A DNA stretch of 64,000 bases from positions 43,219 to 107,218 of the forward strand of contig CAWHBO010000001.1 of NCBI GenBank assembly GCA_963827735.1, in the 5' to 3' direction. This document shows, piece by piece, positions 51,810 to 58,278 of this stretch (positions are counted from its first letter, which is position 1; each line of letters starts with the position of its first letter). The position numbers and the translations under genes are program-made. Origin of the DNA: CAWHBO01 sp963827735 (GTDB lineage Bacteria; Patescibacteriota; Patescibacteriia; Patescibacteriales; UBA12075). The notes beneath the pieces were generated by a model, which was not told where the DNA came from, did not search any database, and saw nothing but the letters and a program-made list of their open reading frames with translations.

Positions 51810-52928
51810 TTGATCATGATATACGTTCTAAGTTTGGCGGCCATAAGCTATCAGCCGATCGCCGGACTCCCGGCGCTTTTTCTTGCCATCGGTTTAACCA
51901 TCTATCATTCCGGTTTAAAAAAATTCAAGAAGCTCGCTTTTTTGCTTTTGTTTGTCTTGAATGCTATCGCCCTTCCCATGGCCTTTCATGTTGTTAACAA
52001 TTTCGACGGACAGGCTGGCGCGGAAAACCCTGCGGTTTCATCATCTCAAGCTATAAAAAACTTTTTCAGCATAAGTTTCGCCGGGAGCGAAAATGCTCTG
52101 CTCAATTTCATTTATTTCTATATTTTCAACATCCACTGGCTGATTTTTTTGCTGGCAGCCGCAGGGCTGATCATCGCCGTCAAATACCGCAAAGAGTGTA
52201 AAATCACTTTTTTGTATCTGTCGCTTTCGCTTTCTCTCTTTCTTTCCTTCTTTTTGGCAAAATCTTTATCGTTTTCTTATCTGATTGACTACGAACAAAA
52301 CAATTTCACAGACAGGATTCTTTCGGCCGCGATATTTTTCTTGTTGCCTTTCGTGTTCATTTCATTCCACGCTTTTTTTACAAAACTGGAAGCGCAGACA
52401 AAGATTTTTAAGCTTATAATCATCATCTCTCTTGCCTTATTGCTGACAGCTTCTTTGTACGGTAGCTACCCGCGAAAAGATAACTACTTTGATTCGCACG
52501 GATATGCCGTTTCTGAGCATGACGTTGCCGCCGCAAACTGGATTGATGGCGATGCCCAAGGCGATTACGTCGTGCTGGCAAATCAGCAAGTGTCAGCGGC
52601 CGCCTTATCGCAATATGGCTTTAAAAAATATTATACAATATCCCCCCTCTCCGGACTGGGAGAGGGGCAGGGGGTGAGGGAAATTTTTTACTATCCCATT
52701 CCAACCGGCGGCAATCTTTATCAGATGTATCTTGATATGGTCTATACAAAACCTGCCCGCGCAACAATGCTGAAAGCCATGGATCTGACAGGAGCAAATA
52801 CGTCATATTTTGTGCTTAACAAATACTGGTGGGCCTCAACCAAAATCCTGAGCGAAGCCAAGCTTGAAGCGGATAGTTTTCAGGAAATAAACAATGGTGA
52901 AATATTTATTTTTAAATTTACAAGATAA
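51810..52928 (+). CDS. Membrane glycosyltransferase-like protein, C-terminal part
   Basis: 372 residues from a TTG codon at 51810, in a different frame from the preceding piece. Five or six hydrophobic helices (AISYQPIAGLPALFLAIGLTIY, FLLLFVLNAIALPMAF, the FLLPFVFISFHAFFT region), then a C-terminal external domain with DVAAANWIDGDAQGDYVVLANQ. A palindromic GC-rich repeat is translated in frame at residues 278-290 (SPLSGLGEGQGVRE). Most likely the remainder of one gene with 50930-51799. Start codon uncertain for that reason. Confidence 0.72.
   Translation: MIMIYVLSLAAISYQPIAGLPALFLAIGLTIYHSGLKKFKKLAFLLLFVLNAIALPMAFHVVNNFDGQAGAENPAVSSSQAIKNFFSISFAGSENALLNFIYFYIFNIHWLIFLLAAAGLIIAVKYRKECKITFLYLSLSLSLFLSFFLAKSLSFSYLIDYEQNNFTDRILSAAIFFLLPFVFISFHAFFTKLEAQTKIFKLIIIISLALLLTASLYGSYPRKDNYFDSHGYAVSEHDVAAANWIDGDAQGDYVVLANQQVSAAALSQYGFKKYYTISPLSGLGEGQGVREIFYYPIPTGGNLYQMYLDMVYTKPARATMLKAMDLTGANTSYFVLNKYWWASTKILSEAKLEADSFQEINNGEIFIFKFTR
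52642..52680. repeat. GC-rich palindromic repeat within coding sequence
   Basis: CCCCCCTCTCC-GGACT-GGGAGAGGGG followed by CAGGGGGTGAGGG, resembling a widely dispersed CCCTCTCC/GGAGAGGG palindrome of bacteria. It keeps the frame of the membrane protein. Confidence 0.65.
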
Positions 52929-52930
52929 AA

Positions 52931-52971
52931 AAAAATCGCCTGCAAGGTTTTTGTCCTTGAACAGGCGTTTA
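52931..52971. terminator. Bidirectional terminator
   Basis: Stem CGCCTG-CAAGG / CCTTG-AA-CAGGCG (52937-52967, two-base bulge) with A-run upstream and T-run downstream, between convergent genes. Confidence 0.8.
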
Positions 52972-52975
52972 AAAT

Positions 52976-53230
52976 TTAAACAATGAAACTTTTTTTGCAA
53001 TAAGGGCATCGTTTTTTTATCCCAAGTCCGGATGAAAAATATCCTTCAAGCAACTCGTTGCAATGCGGACATCTTTTCCTATACGATGAGTAAGTTGCGC
53101 CGTTACCGCCATTAGAATCAATATTTATTGTCCCTGAGCAGTAATTGCAAGAATAACTTTCAAAATATACAAATCTGCCATCATTTAATTCACCGCAATG
53201 AGGGCATCTTATGCGGTATGTCATTCCCAT
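52976..53230 (-). CDS. Small double zinc-ribbon protein
   Basis: 84 residues with four C-x2-C pairs (CPHC, CNYC, CPHC, CPYC), forming two zinc ribbons, no membrane helix. Probably binds zinc; role unknown. AAGGGAGG lies 9 bases ahead of the ATG, a clearer Shine-Dalgarno than in most genes here. It begins 16 bases after the lipoprotein gene, so both form an operon from the promoter at 53591-53620. Confidence 0.8.
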   Translation of the reverse strand: MGMTYRIRCPHCGELNDGRFVYFESYSCNYCSGTINIDSNGGNGATYSSYRKRCPHCNELLEGYFSSGLGIKKRCPYCKKSFIV

Positions 53231-53245
53231 TTACTGTCCTCCCTT

Positions 53246-53539
53246 TTACTGATAACGAATTGCAATAATATCTTTATTGCATTTATAAAAAAATTGAGAT
53301 TCTCCTCCTGAAATAAAATCAATTTCAACTTTTGCCTTTTGTGTTTTCGCTTCCTGTAATACTTCTTTGTACACTTCAATATTTTGTACTTTTTCAATGA
53401 TTATTGTAGTGTTTTCGTCTAACATTTTAATCGTGTTTTCTCCAATCTCGGTAATCACTCCTTCTTCGGAAATGGGACCACAAGAAGCAAGACCAAAAAA
53501 ACAAAAAGTAATCAACATAATTATAAAAATTTTTTTCAT
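53246..53539 (-). CDS. Small lipoprotein
   Basis: 97 residues with a type II signal peptide: MKKIFIIMLITFCFFGLASC, with the lipobox LASC (Cys 20). The mature part is short, beta-rich (GVITEIGENTIKMLDENTTI, AKVEIDFISGGESQFFY) and ends IAIRYQ. No family recognised. GGAGG precedes the ATG by about 11 bases and a TTGACA-type promoter lies 50-80 bases upstream. Predicted to be anchored to the membrane by lipidation. Confidence 0.82.
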   Translation of the reverse strand: MKKIFIIMLITFCFFGLASCGPISEEGVITEIGENTIKMLDENTTIIIEKVQNIEVYKEVLQEAKTQKAKVEIDFISGGESQFFYKCNKDIIAIRYQ

Positions 53540-53590
53540 TTTTTAAAGAACCTCCAAATTTTTAATATCAAGCTTAATTGCTCAATGCAT

Positions 53591-53620
53591 TATATAAACA
53601 TATATTTAAGTATTTGTCAA
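53591..53620 (-). promoter_or_regulatory. Promoter of lipoprotein/zinc-ribbon operon
   Basis: On the minus strand: TTGACA (53620-53615), 18-bp spacer, TATATA (53596-53591). An overlapping TATAAT alternative would give a 20-bp spacer. Confidence 0.6.
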
Positions 53621-53694
53621 TACAAGTAGTATTTTATAATAAAATAAGCCATTTTAAAGGCCTATTTTAAAAAATTTATATATTGATTGATCAT

Positions 53695-54957
53695 TTACTT
53701 CTTATAGATCGGATTCATCTTCCTAAGTCTCGCAACAATCGGCGGCAAAATTTTTATCACTCGGTCAATCTCCTCTTTCGTGTTGTGCTTCCCCACGGTA
53801 AATCTGATGGAATAATGCGACACTTCCTTGTCAATGCCCATGGCCAGAAGCACATGGGATGATTTGAGGCTTCCGGAAGCGCATGCGGAACCAGTGGATA
53901 CGGCAATGCCTTCAAGATCCAAAGACATCAAAAGCGATTCGCCTTCCACGCCGTTAAAAGAAAAATGCGCGTGAGACGGGGTTGATGATTCTCTGTCAGT
54001 GTTTAAAACTATATCAGGAATTTTTTTGGTAATCCCGTTTACAAGCCTATCTCTCAAGACGGAAATATATTTGTTTGTTTTGTCTTGTTCTCTGCTCGGC
54101 TCCCCTTTTTCTCCAATGCGCAATTGTGCAATCGCCGCGCCCATGCCGACGATTCCGGCCGCGTTGATCGTTCCGCTTCGCAAATTCTTCTCCTGATGCC
54201 CGCCTCTCTGCAAAGCGGCAATTTTTATCCGATCATGCTTATACAAAAGCCCGACGCCTTTGGGTCCGTATATTTTGTGCGCTGAGAGGGAAAGCATATC
54301 AACATAGTTCCACTGCACATCGCAGTTTATAAAATTGGCAGCTTGCGTGGCATCCACGTGGAAAATGATAAAATTTGGCTTTGCCCCTCTGGTTTTCGGA
54401 TCAGAATTTTTCCAGTCTTTTTCTCTTCTCTCATTTATCTTTCTGATGATCTTTCCAATCATTTTGATTGGCATGATCGCGCCAACTTCGGAATTAACCC
54501 ACATGATTGATACAAAAACAGTTTTGTCACTCAATTCTTTTTTGAATTTTTCAACATCAACGACTCCGTTCTTTTTAACCGGAATACGTGAAACTTTTAA
54601 GCCGGAATTTTCAAGCTCCCTGAAAGGCTCCAGGACAGCATCATGCTCAACCAGCGAAGTGATAGCGTGCATTTCAGAATACTGCTTTCCCTGTGCGATC
54701 AAGCTCTTGAAATATCCTTTAATGGCCAAATTGTTGGATTCAGTGGCGCCTGATGTGAAGTAGATATCTCCCGGCTCGCAATTCAAAAACTTTGCCGCCT
54801 GCTCCCGGGCAAGGTCAACGCCGGCTAAAGCCTCCTGCCCAAAAGCATGCATGGAAGACGGATTGCCGAATTTTTGGGAAAAATATGGAAACATTTTTTT
54901 TATCACTTTTTCGTCAACAGGAGTGGTGGCGCTGTGGTCTAGGTATATGGGTTTCAT
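53695..54957 (-). CDS. iscS: Cysteine desulfurase IscS/NifS
   Basis: PLP enzyme of 420 residues that supplies sulfur for Fe-S clusters. N-terminal IYLDHSATTPVDEKV, PLP-contact FTSGATESNNLAIKG, the Schiff-base lysine in SLSAHKIYGPKGVG near residue 226, and the active-site cysteine in STGSACASGS near residue 355. A few inserts, for example EKGEPSREQDKTNKY, lengthen it slightly. Last gene of the rrf2-iscU-nfu-iscS series on the minus strand, separated from nfu by a MITE-like element. Confidence 0.96.
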   Translation of the reverse strand: MKPIYLDHSATTPVDEKVIKKMFPYFSQKFGNPSSMHAFGQEALAGVDLAREQAAKFLNCEPGDIYFTSGATESNNLAIKGYFKSLIAQGKQYSEMHAITSLVEHDAVLEPFRELENSGLKVSRIPVKKNGVVDVEKFKKELSDKTVFVSIMWVNSEVGAIMPIKMIGKIIRKINERREKDWKNSDPKTRGAKPNFIIFHVDATQAANFINCDVQWNYVDMLSLSAHKIYGPKGVGLLYKHDRIKIAALQRGGHQEKNLRSGTINAAGIVGMGAAIAQLRIGEKGEPSREQDKTNKYISVLRDRLVNGITKKIPDIVLNTDRESSTPSHAHFSFNGVEGESLLMSLDLEGIAVSTGSACASGSLKSSHVLLAMGIDKEVSHYSIRFTVGKHNTKEEIDRVIKILPPIVARLRKMNPIYKK

Positions 54958-55028
54958 ATTTATTATATATAATTCAAAATGTAAATCTCAAATGCAAAAT
55001 GACAGTTAAAAATTTAAAATTGTTTTTT

Positions 55029-55152
55029 AATGTCAAATTTCCAATTTCAAATTTCCAATCAAATTCAAATAACAAATGACAAAATATTAATATAAAATTT
55101 GAAATTAGGACTTTGAACTTGATTTGTCATTGGAAATTGGATATTTGACATT
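55029..55152. mobile_element. MITE-like element, copy 2 (124 bp)
   Basis: Ends 55029-55048 and 55133-55152 are inverted repeats of 20 bp with one mismatch. In reverse orientation its interior aligns with copy 1 (shared CAATGACAAATCAA, TCCTAATTTCAAATT, TTATTTG and TTTGATTG blocks). The nfu stop codon is immediately outside one end. Confidence 0.75.
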
Positions 55153-55398
55153 TTAAACTCCCACCACTTCCTTAACTTCCGGCACCTCTTCCCTCACCGT
55201 CTTCTCCACTCCTTCTTTTAAGGTAATTTTCGCCATCGGGCAATGCATGCACATTCCCTGAAGCGCGACTGCCACCACCCCGGTCTTTTCATTCCAAGAA
55301 ACAAACTGCACATCCCCGCCATCCATCTGCAACCCCGGCCTGACTTTTTCCAAAGCTTTTTTAATCCTTGTTTCAATTGAAATATTTTTCTTTTCCAT
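55153..55398 (-). CDS. NifU C-terminal (Nfu-like) Fe-S carrier
   Basis: 81 residues of the NifU C-terminal domain family, a carrier for Fe-S clusters. KVRPGLQMDGGDVQFVSW leads to the cluster-binding CMHCPMAKITL (C-x2-C, residues 51-54) and GVEKTVREEVPEVKEVVGV. Located between iscU and iscS in the same direction, so it belongs to the assembly operon. Complete by itself, without an N-terminal IscU domain, which is encoded separately upstream. Confidence 0.95.
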   Translation of the reverse strand: MEKKNISIETRIKKALEKVRPGLQMDGGDVQFVSWNEKTGVVAVALQGMCMHCPMAKITLKEGVEKTVREEVPEVKEVVGV

Positions 55399-55409
55399 AT
55401 AAGTCTTAA

Positions 55410-55445
55410 TGTTATGAGTTATGAGTTATGAGTTATGAGTTATGT
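55410..55445. repeat. ACTCATAA tandem repeat at end of iscU
   Basis: Four units of ACTCATAA (period 8, seen as TTATGAGT on this strand). It encodes the ITHNS tail and the stop of iscU. Confidence 0.85.
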
Positions 55446-55797
55446 AATCTTTGATTGCCGCCTGCAAAGCATCAACTCCAAGCATGGAACAGTGAATTTT
55501 CTGCACCGGCAAGCCGCCAAGATCGTTTACGATTGAATCTTTGGTAATTTTCAAAGCTTCATCCAAAGTTTTTCCCTTCACCAACTCTGTCAACGCCGAA
55601 GACACGGCAATCGCCGCGGCGCAACCAAGAGTTTCAAACTTTATATCTTTGATTTTGTTGTCCTTGATCTTTAAATAGATCTTCATCACATCGCCGCAAG
55701 TCGGATTGCCTTCCTGCCCAATGGCATCGGCATCCTCAATCACACCCTGATTGCGGGGATTCTTGAAATGATCCATTACTTTGTCAGTATACATCAT
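55426..55797 (-). CDS. iscU: Fe-S cluster scaffold IscU
   Basis: 123 residues, NifU N-terminal/IscU family, on which Fe-S clusters are built with sulfur from IscS. DKVMDHFKNPRNQGVIEDAD at the N-terminus and the three ligand cysteines in NPTCGDVMKI, LGCAAAIAVSSA and KIHCSMLG are all present, with the Asp of CGD. The last five residues (ITHNS) and the stop are encoded by a tandem ACTCATAA repeat, so the natural end may have been overwritten. It follows rrf2 and precedes nfu. Confidence 0.95.
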   Translation of the reverse strand: MMYTDKVMDHFKNPRNQGVIEDADAIGQEGNPTCGDVMKIYLKIKDNKIKDIKFETLGCAAAIAVSSALTELVKGKTLDEALKITKDSIVNDLGGLPVQKIHCSMLGVDALQAAIKDYITHNS

Positions 55798-55835
55798 AAT
55801 GTTAATTTAAATTACAAAATAAAACCTTTAATGAT

Positions 55836-55900
55836 CTATTTCTAATTTCTAATTTCTAATTTCTAATTTCTAATTTCTAATTTCTAATTTCTAATTTCTA
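55836..55900. repeat. TTTCTAAT tandem array, 8-bp period
   Basis: About eight uninterrupted units of TTTCTAAT between rrf2 and iscU. Its last three bases are the TAG stop of rrf2 (minus strand). Period 8 and no spacers. Confidence 0.9.
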
Positions 55901-56299
55901 TAAAAGTTCCCCCAAATTCATAGACTTAAGCGTTGTATTTACCGCCTCCTGCACTTTTGACAAAACCTTTGTCGCTCCGCAATGGCATTTGGCCGCGCAG
56001 TAAATTTTTCCATCCTCACCCATGCAGTAAAACGGCGACATTTTTCCTTCCAAAGCTTTTACGATATCAAAAACAATGATTTCCTTGGATTTTTTTGCAA
56101 GGCTATATCCCCCGCCCGCACCCATTTCCGATTTTATCAGCTCAGCTTTTTTCAGTTGCGCGAATAACCTTTCCAAATATTTCAAAGAAATATTTTCTTT
56201 ATCCGCGATTTTTTTGAGCGCCAAACTTCCCTGCTTTTCGTGCCTGGCCAGTTCAATCATTGCCCTCAGGCCATAAGTTGTCTTGGTTGAAAACTTCAT
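55898..56299 (-). CDS. Rrf2-family regulator of Fe-S genes (IscR-like)
   Basis: 133 residues. N-terminal winged helix KFSTKTTYGLRAMIELARHE and NISLKYLERLFAQLKKAELIKS, then GAGGGYSLAK (wing). Four cysteines follow in FYCMGEDGKIYCAAKCHC near residues 98-113, similar to the Fe-S-binding cysteines of IscR. Such proteins sense Fe-S status and repress the isc operon. First gene of the operon. A perfect 6-5-6 palindrome overlaps the start of transcription (56313-56329), the expected place for autorepression. C-terminal end NLGELL matches IscR-type NITLGEL. Confidence 0.93.
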   Translation of the reverse strand: MKFSTKTTYGLRAMIELARHEKQGSLALKKIADKENISLKYLERLFAQLKKAELIKSEMGAGGGYSLAKKSKEIIVFDIVKALEGKMSPFYCMGEDGKIYCAAKCHCGATKVLSKVQEAVNTTLKSMNLGELL

Positions 56300-56312
56300 A
56301 TTTTATATATCC

Positions 56313-56329
56313 TACCAAACTAGTTGGTA
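56313..56329. promoter_or_regulatory. Putative Rrf2/IscR operator
   Basis: TACCAA-ACTAG-TTGGTA: perfect 6-bp arms around 5 bases, located between the -10 box and the rrf2 start codon on the minus strand. Confidence 0.7.
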
Positions 56330-56334
56330 TTATC

Positions 56335-56362
56335 AATATATCATTTCTATTTTTTTTGTCAA
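56335..56362 (-). promoter_or_regulatory. Promoter of rrf2-isc operon
   Basis: On the minus strand: TTGACA (56362-56357), 16-bp spacer, TATATT (56340-56335). The operator follows by five bases. Confidence 0.72.
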
Positions 56363-56365
56363 GAA

Positions 56366-56402
56366 TAATAAAACCCCGAGACAATCATTTCTGTCCCGGG
56401 GT
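56366..56402 (-). terminator. Intrinsic terminator
   Basis: CCCCGAGACA / TGTCCCGGGG stem with one mismatch (56374-56402), with a TTTTATT run on the minus-strand transcript; ends the gene at 56424-57143. Confidence 0.82.
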
Positions 56403-56423
56403 GATGAATGGAGAGAATTATTT

Positions 56424-57143
56424 CTATTCTTCTTGAAACTTATGTATCTGCGAAGAAATTTTCACAACTAGGCCATCTTTTAATAGCTTTTGATTTATCG
56501 TACTTTCTATGTACGAATTTACTGCCGCAATGTCAATCAATCCTTTTTCTTTTGCAATCTTCTCAATTTCATTTTTATTATTAAGAAAAAAAGATAAAGT
56601 TTGATTTTTAACAATTCCTTCCGGGCGATCTTTATATTTAGTAATTTTTTGCATACGGCGCTCTGGTTTACTATAAAATTTGGTTGGATTAACCATTTTC
56701 CATTTTTCAAAAATGGTTATCTGGTAATACAAATTATTTTCTTTCACAAATATATCTGAAATGCTTTTTTGTTTACCTTTATAATATGCACCTTGCCAAC
56801 CCTGAGGTATGTTTACAACTCCTGAATTTTGTGGAGTAAACAATCCCCACTTGTGATAAATCGGTTCACCAGCTTGATTGAACGTAGCTACATTGCCTTT
56901 TCCAAAGATTACCGGAAACTCAAAATATATTGGAGTAAAAATCACATATGCGCTAATCATTAAAAAAGCTAAACAATTTCTAAAATCTTTAGCTTTTTTT
57001 ATTTTTTCATAATAAAAGTGCTTATGTAGTTCCTCTACGTATTTTGGTACCTTATATATTTTATATAATACAAGCCTTGCCAATATATCTCCACATTTCA
57101 CAGCAAAATATGCCCAAATTATTCCAATAATAACATATGCCAT
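56424..57143 (-). CDS. Membrane protein of unknown function
   Basis: 239 residues with an N-terminal helix (VIIGIIWAYFAVKCGDILA), a second helix near residue 58-75 (FLMISAYVIFTPIYFEFPVIF), then an external or cytoplasmic region with VVNIPQGWQGAYYKGKQ and a helical C-terminus. No family is recognised; the layout, with residues like VNIPQGWQGAYY, slightly recalls SPFH/band-7 proteins but this is weak. AAAAAGGAGAG lies 8 bases before the ATG, and a TTGACA-17-TATTTT promoter lies back to back with the secE promoter. Confidence 0.7.
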   Translation of the reverse strand: MAYVIIGIIWAYFAVKCGDILARLVLYKIYKVPKYVEELHKHFYYEKIKKAKDFRNCLAFLMISAYVIFTPIYFEFPVIFGKGNVATFNQAGEPIYHKWGLFTPQNSGVVNIPQGWQGAYYKGKQKSISDIFVKENNLYYQITIFEKWKMVNPTKFYSKPERRMQKITKYKDRPEGIVKNQTLSFFLNNKNEIEKIAKEKGLIDIAAVNSYIESTINQKLLKDGLVVKISSQIHKFQEE

Positions 57144-57211
57144 CTTATTCTCTCCTTTTTGCTTATATGATTATTAAAAATGAAAAGAACTTCCCTTTTT
57201 TATTAAAATTA

Positions 57212-57240
57212 AAAATAACCTATTTTTATTTTTTTGTCAA
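57212..57240 (-). promoter_or_regulatory. Promoter of the unknown membrane protein gene
   Basis: TTGACA (57240-57235), 17-bp spacer, TATTTT (57217-57212) on the minus strand. Confidence 0.6.
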
Positions 57241-57244
57241 GTGC

Positions 57245-57273
57245 TTGACACCTCTCCTCTTTTCCTGTATTAT
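57245..57273 (+). promoter_or_regulatory. Promoter of secE-nusG-rplKA
   Basis: TTGACA (57245-57250), 17-bp spacer, TATTAT (57268-57273). Its -35 box is four bases from the opposing -35 box, forming TGTCAAG-TG-CTTGACA. Confidence 0.8.
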
Positions 57274-57289
57274 TTACAGTGTAAACAAT

Positions 57290-57314
57290 AAAACAGCCCC
57301 GATGGGCCGTTTTT
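57290..57314 (+). promoter_or_regulatory. Terminator-like hairpin in secE leader
   Basis: AAAAC-A-GCCC, loop CGAT, GGGC-C-GTTTT with a T-run, starting about ten bases after the expected transcription start and 43 bases ahead of the secE ATG. Confidence 0.55.
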
Positions 57315-57356
57315 AATTACTTTAGCAATTATACAGCTAATATTAAACAAATTTAT

Positions 57357-57539
57357 ATGAATAAGATAAGCGCATACATCAAAGGAGCAATTGAAGAAAT
57401 GAAGAAAGTTACCTGGCCCACCAAAAAAGAAACCAGAAACTATACGTATCTGGTCATCGGCATCAGCCTGGGTGTGGCCGCATTTTTGGGCTTGCTTGAT
57501 CTCCTTTTTTCCATCGGCCTGCAATCCGTTATAAAATAA
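57357..57539 (+). CDS. secE: Preprotein translocase subunit SecE
   Basis: 60 residues, minimal bacterial SecE of the SecYEG channel. The amphipathic helix KGAIEEMKKVTWPTKKETRN (conserved VTWPT) is followed by one membrane helix (YLVIGISLGVAAFLGLLDLLF). First gene of the secE-nusG-rplK-rplA series, the canonical bacterial order. No Shine-Dalgarno. Confidence 0.96.
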   Translation: MNKISAYIKGAIEEMKKVTWPTKKETRNYTYLVIGISLGVAAFLGLLDLLFSIGLQSVIK

Positions 57540-57576
57540 TTAAAATTGATCTCATAAAATTCTAAATTAAAAAAGT

Positions 57577-58122
57577 ATGGCCAAACAAACTCTCAATCAA
57601 GGACGCCGCTGGTATGTTCTTCATACCTACTCCGGATACGAAGAAAACGTTGAAAAAAACCTCAAACAAAGAATTGAATCCATGGACATGGAGGATAAGA
57701 TTTTTAACATCCTGATTCCGGTTGAGAAAAAAATCAAAATCAAGAATGGCAAGCGCAAAGTCGTGGAGGAAAAGATATTCCCGGGCTACGTCATGGTGGA
57801 AATGGTGGTAACCGACAAATCTTGGTATGTTGTCAGAAACACGCCGAACGTTACCGGCTTTATCGGCACTGGAACGATTCCCACCCCGATTTCTGAAAAA
57901 GAAATCAAGGGTCTTCAGAAAAGAATGGGCGTTGACGAGCCGAAATTTAAGATTGACGTTGTGGAAGGCTCACCTGTGCGCATCATGGATGGCCCGTTCA
58001 AAAATTTGGAAGGCAAAGTCACAAGCATAGATGAAGGAAAAGGCAAGATCAAAGTCCTGGTCAACATGTTCGGTCGCGAAACGCCGATTGAATTGGATTT
58101 CTTGCAAATTAAAAAAATATAA
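57577..58122 (+). CDS. nusG: Transcription termination/antitermination protein NusG
   Basis: 181 residues. NGN domain: RRWYVLHTYSGYEENVEKNL, IPVEKK, FPGYVMVEM and NTPNVTGFIGTG. The C-terminal KOW domain has GSPVRIMDGPFKNLEGKVTS and VNMFGRETPIELDFLQIKKI. Couples RNA polymerase to the ribosome and Rho. Complete and typical in length. The stop is followed by a TACAAAT repeat. Confidence 0.97.
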   Translation: MAKQTLNQGRRWYVLHTYSGYEENVEKNLKQRIESMDMEDKIFNILIPVEKKIKIKNGKRKVVEEKIFPGYVMVEMVVTDKSWYVVRNTPNVTGFIGTGTIPTPISEKEIKGLQKRMGVDEPKFKIDVVEGSPVRIMDGPFKNLEGKVTSIDEGKGKIKVLVNMFGRETPIELDFLQIKKI

Positions 58123-58123
58123 G

Positions 58124-58160
58124 ATTACAAATTACAAATCATTACAAATATACAAATATT
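58124..58160. repeat. TACAAAT repeat after nusG
   Basis: GATTACAAAT, TACAAATCAT, TACAAATATACAAATAT units directly after the nusG stop. Same family as the palindrome at 40175. Confidence 0.75.
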
Positions 58161-58203
58161 TTATCCCCGTCCAATTAAGGATAAGCTTCTCGGGGCATAA
58201 AAT
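58160..58203 (+). promoter_or_regulatory. Hairpin in rplK leader
   Basis: TTTATCCCCG (58160-58169) pairs with CGGGG-C-ATAAA (58191-58201, one-base bulge). Position ahead of rplK-rplA would suit ribosomal-protein L1 feedback, but the L1 target motif was not verified. Confidence 0.35.
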
Positions 58204-58216
58204 TTAATCTAACAAA

Positions 58217-58275
58217 AATTATTCGCATAATTCGCAATTTGCGGTATTCGCATTTATTCGCGGATTAGCATCATA
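58217..58275. repeat. ATTCGC repeat ahead of rplK
   Basis: ATTCGCATA, ATTCGCAATTTGCGGT, ATTCGCATTT, ATTCGCGGATTAGCATCAT, ending three bases before the rplK ATG. It matches the block in front of prfA. Confidence 0.75.
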
Positions 58276-58278
58276 CCT

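Noticed and set aside
55836..55900. TTTCTAAT array as a CRISPR
   Set aside because: Units are 8 bp, contiguous and without spacers; no cas genes in the window.
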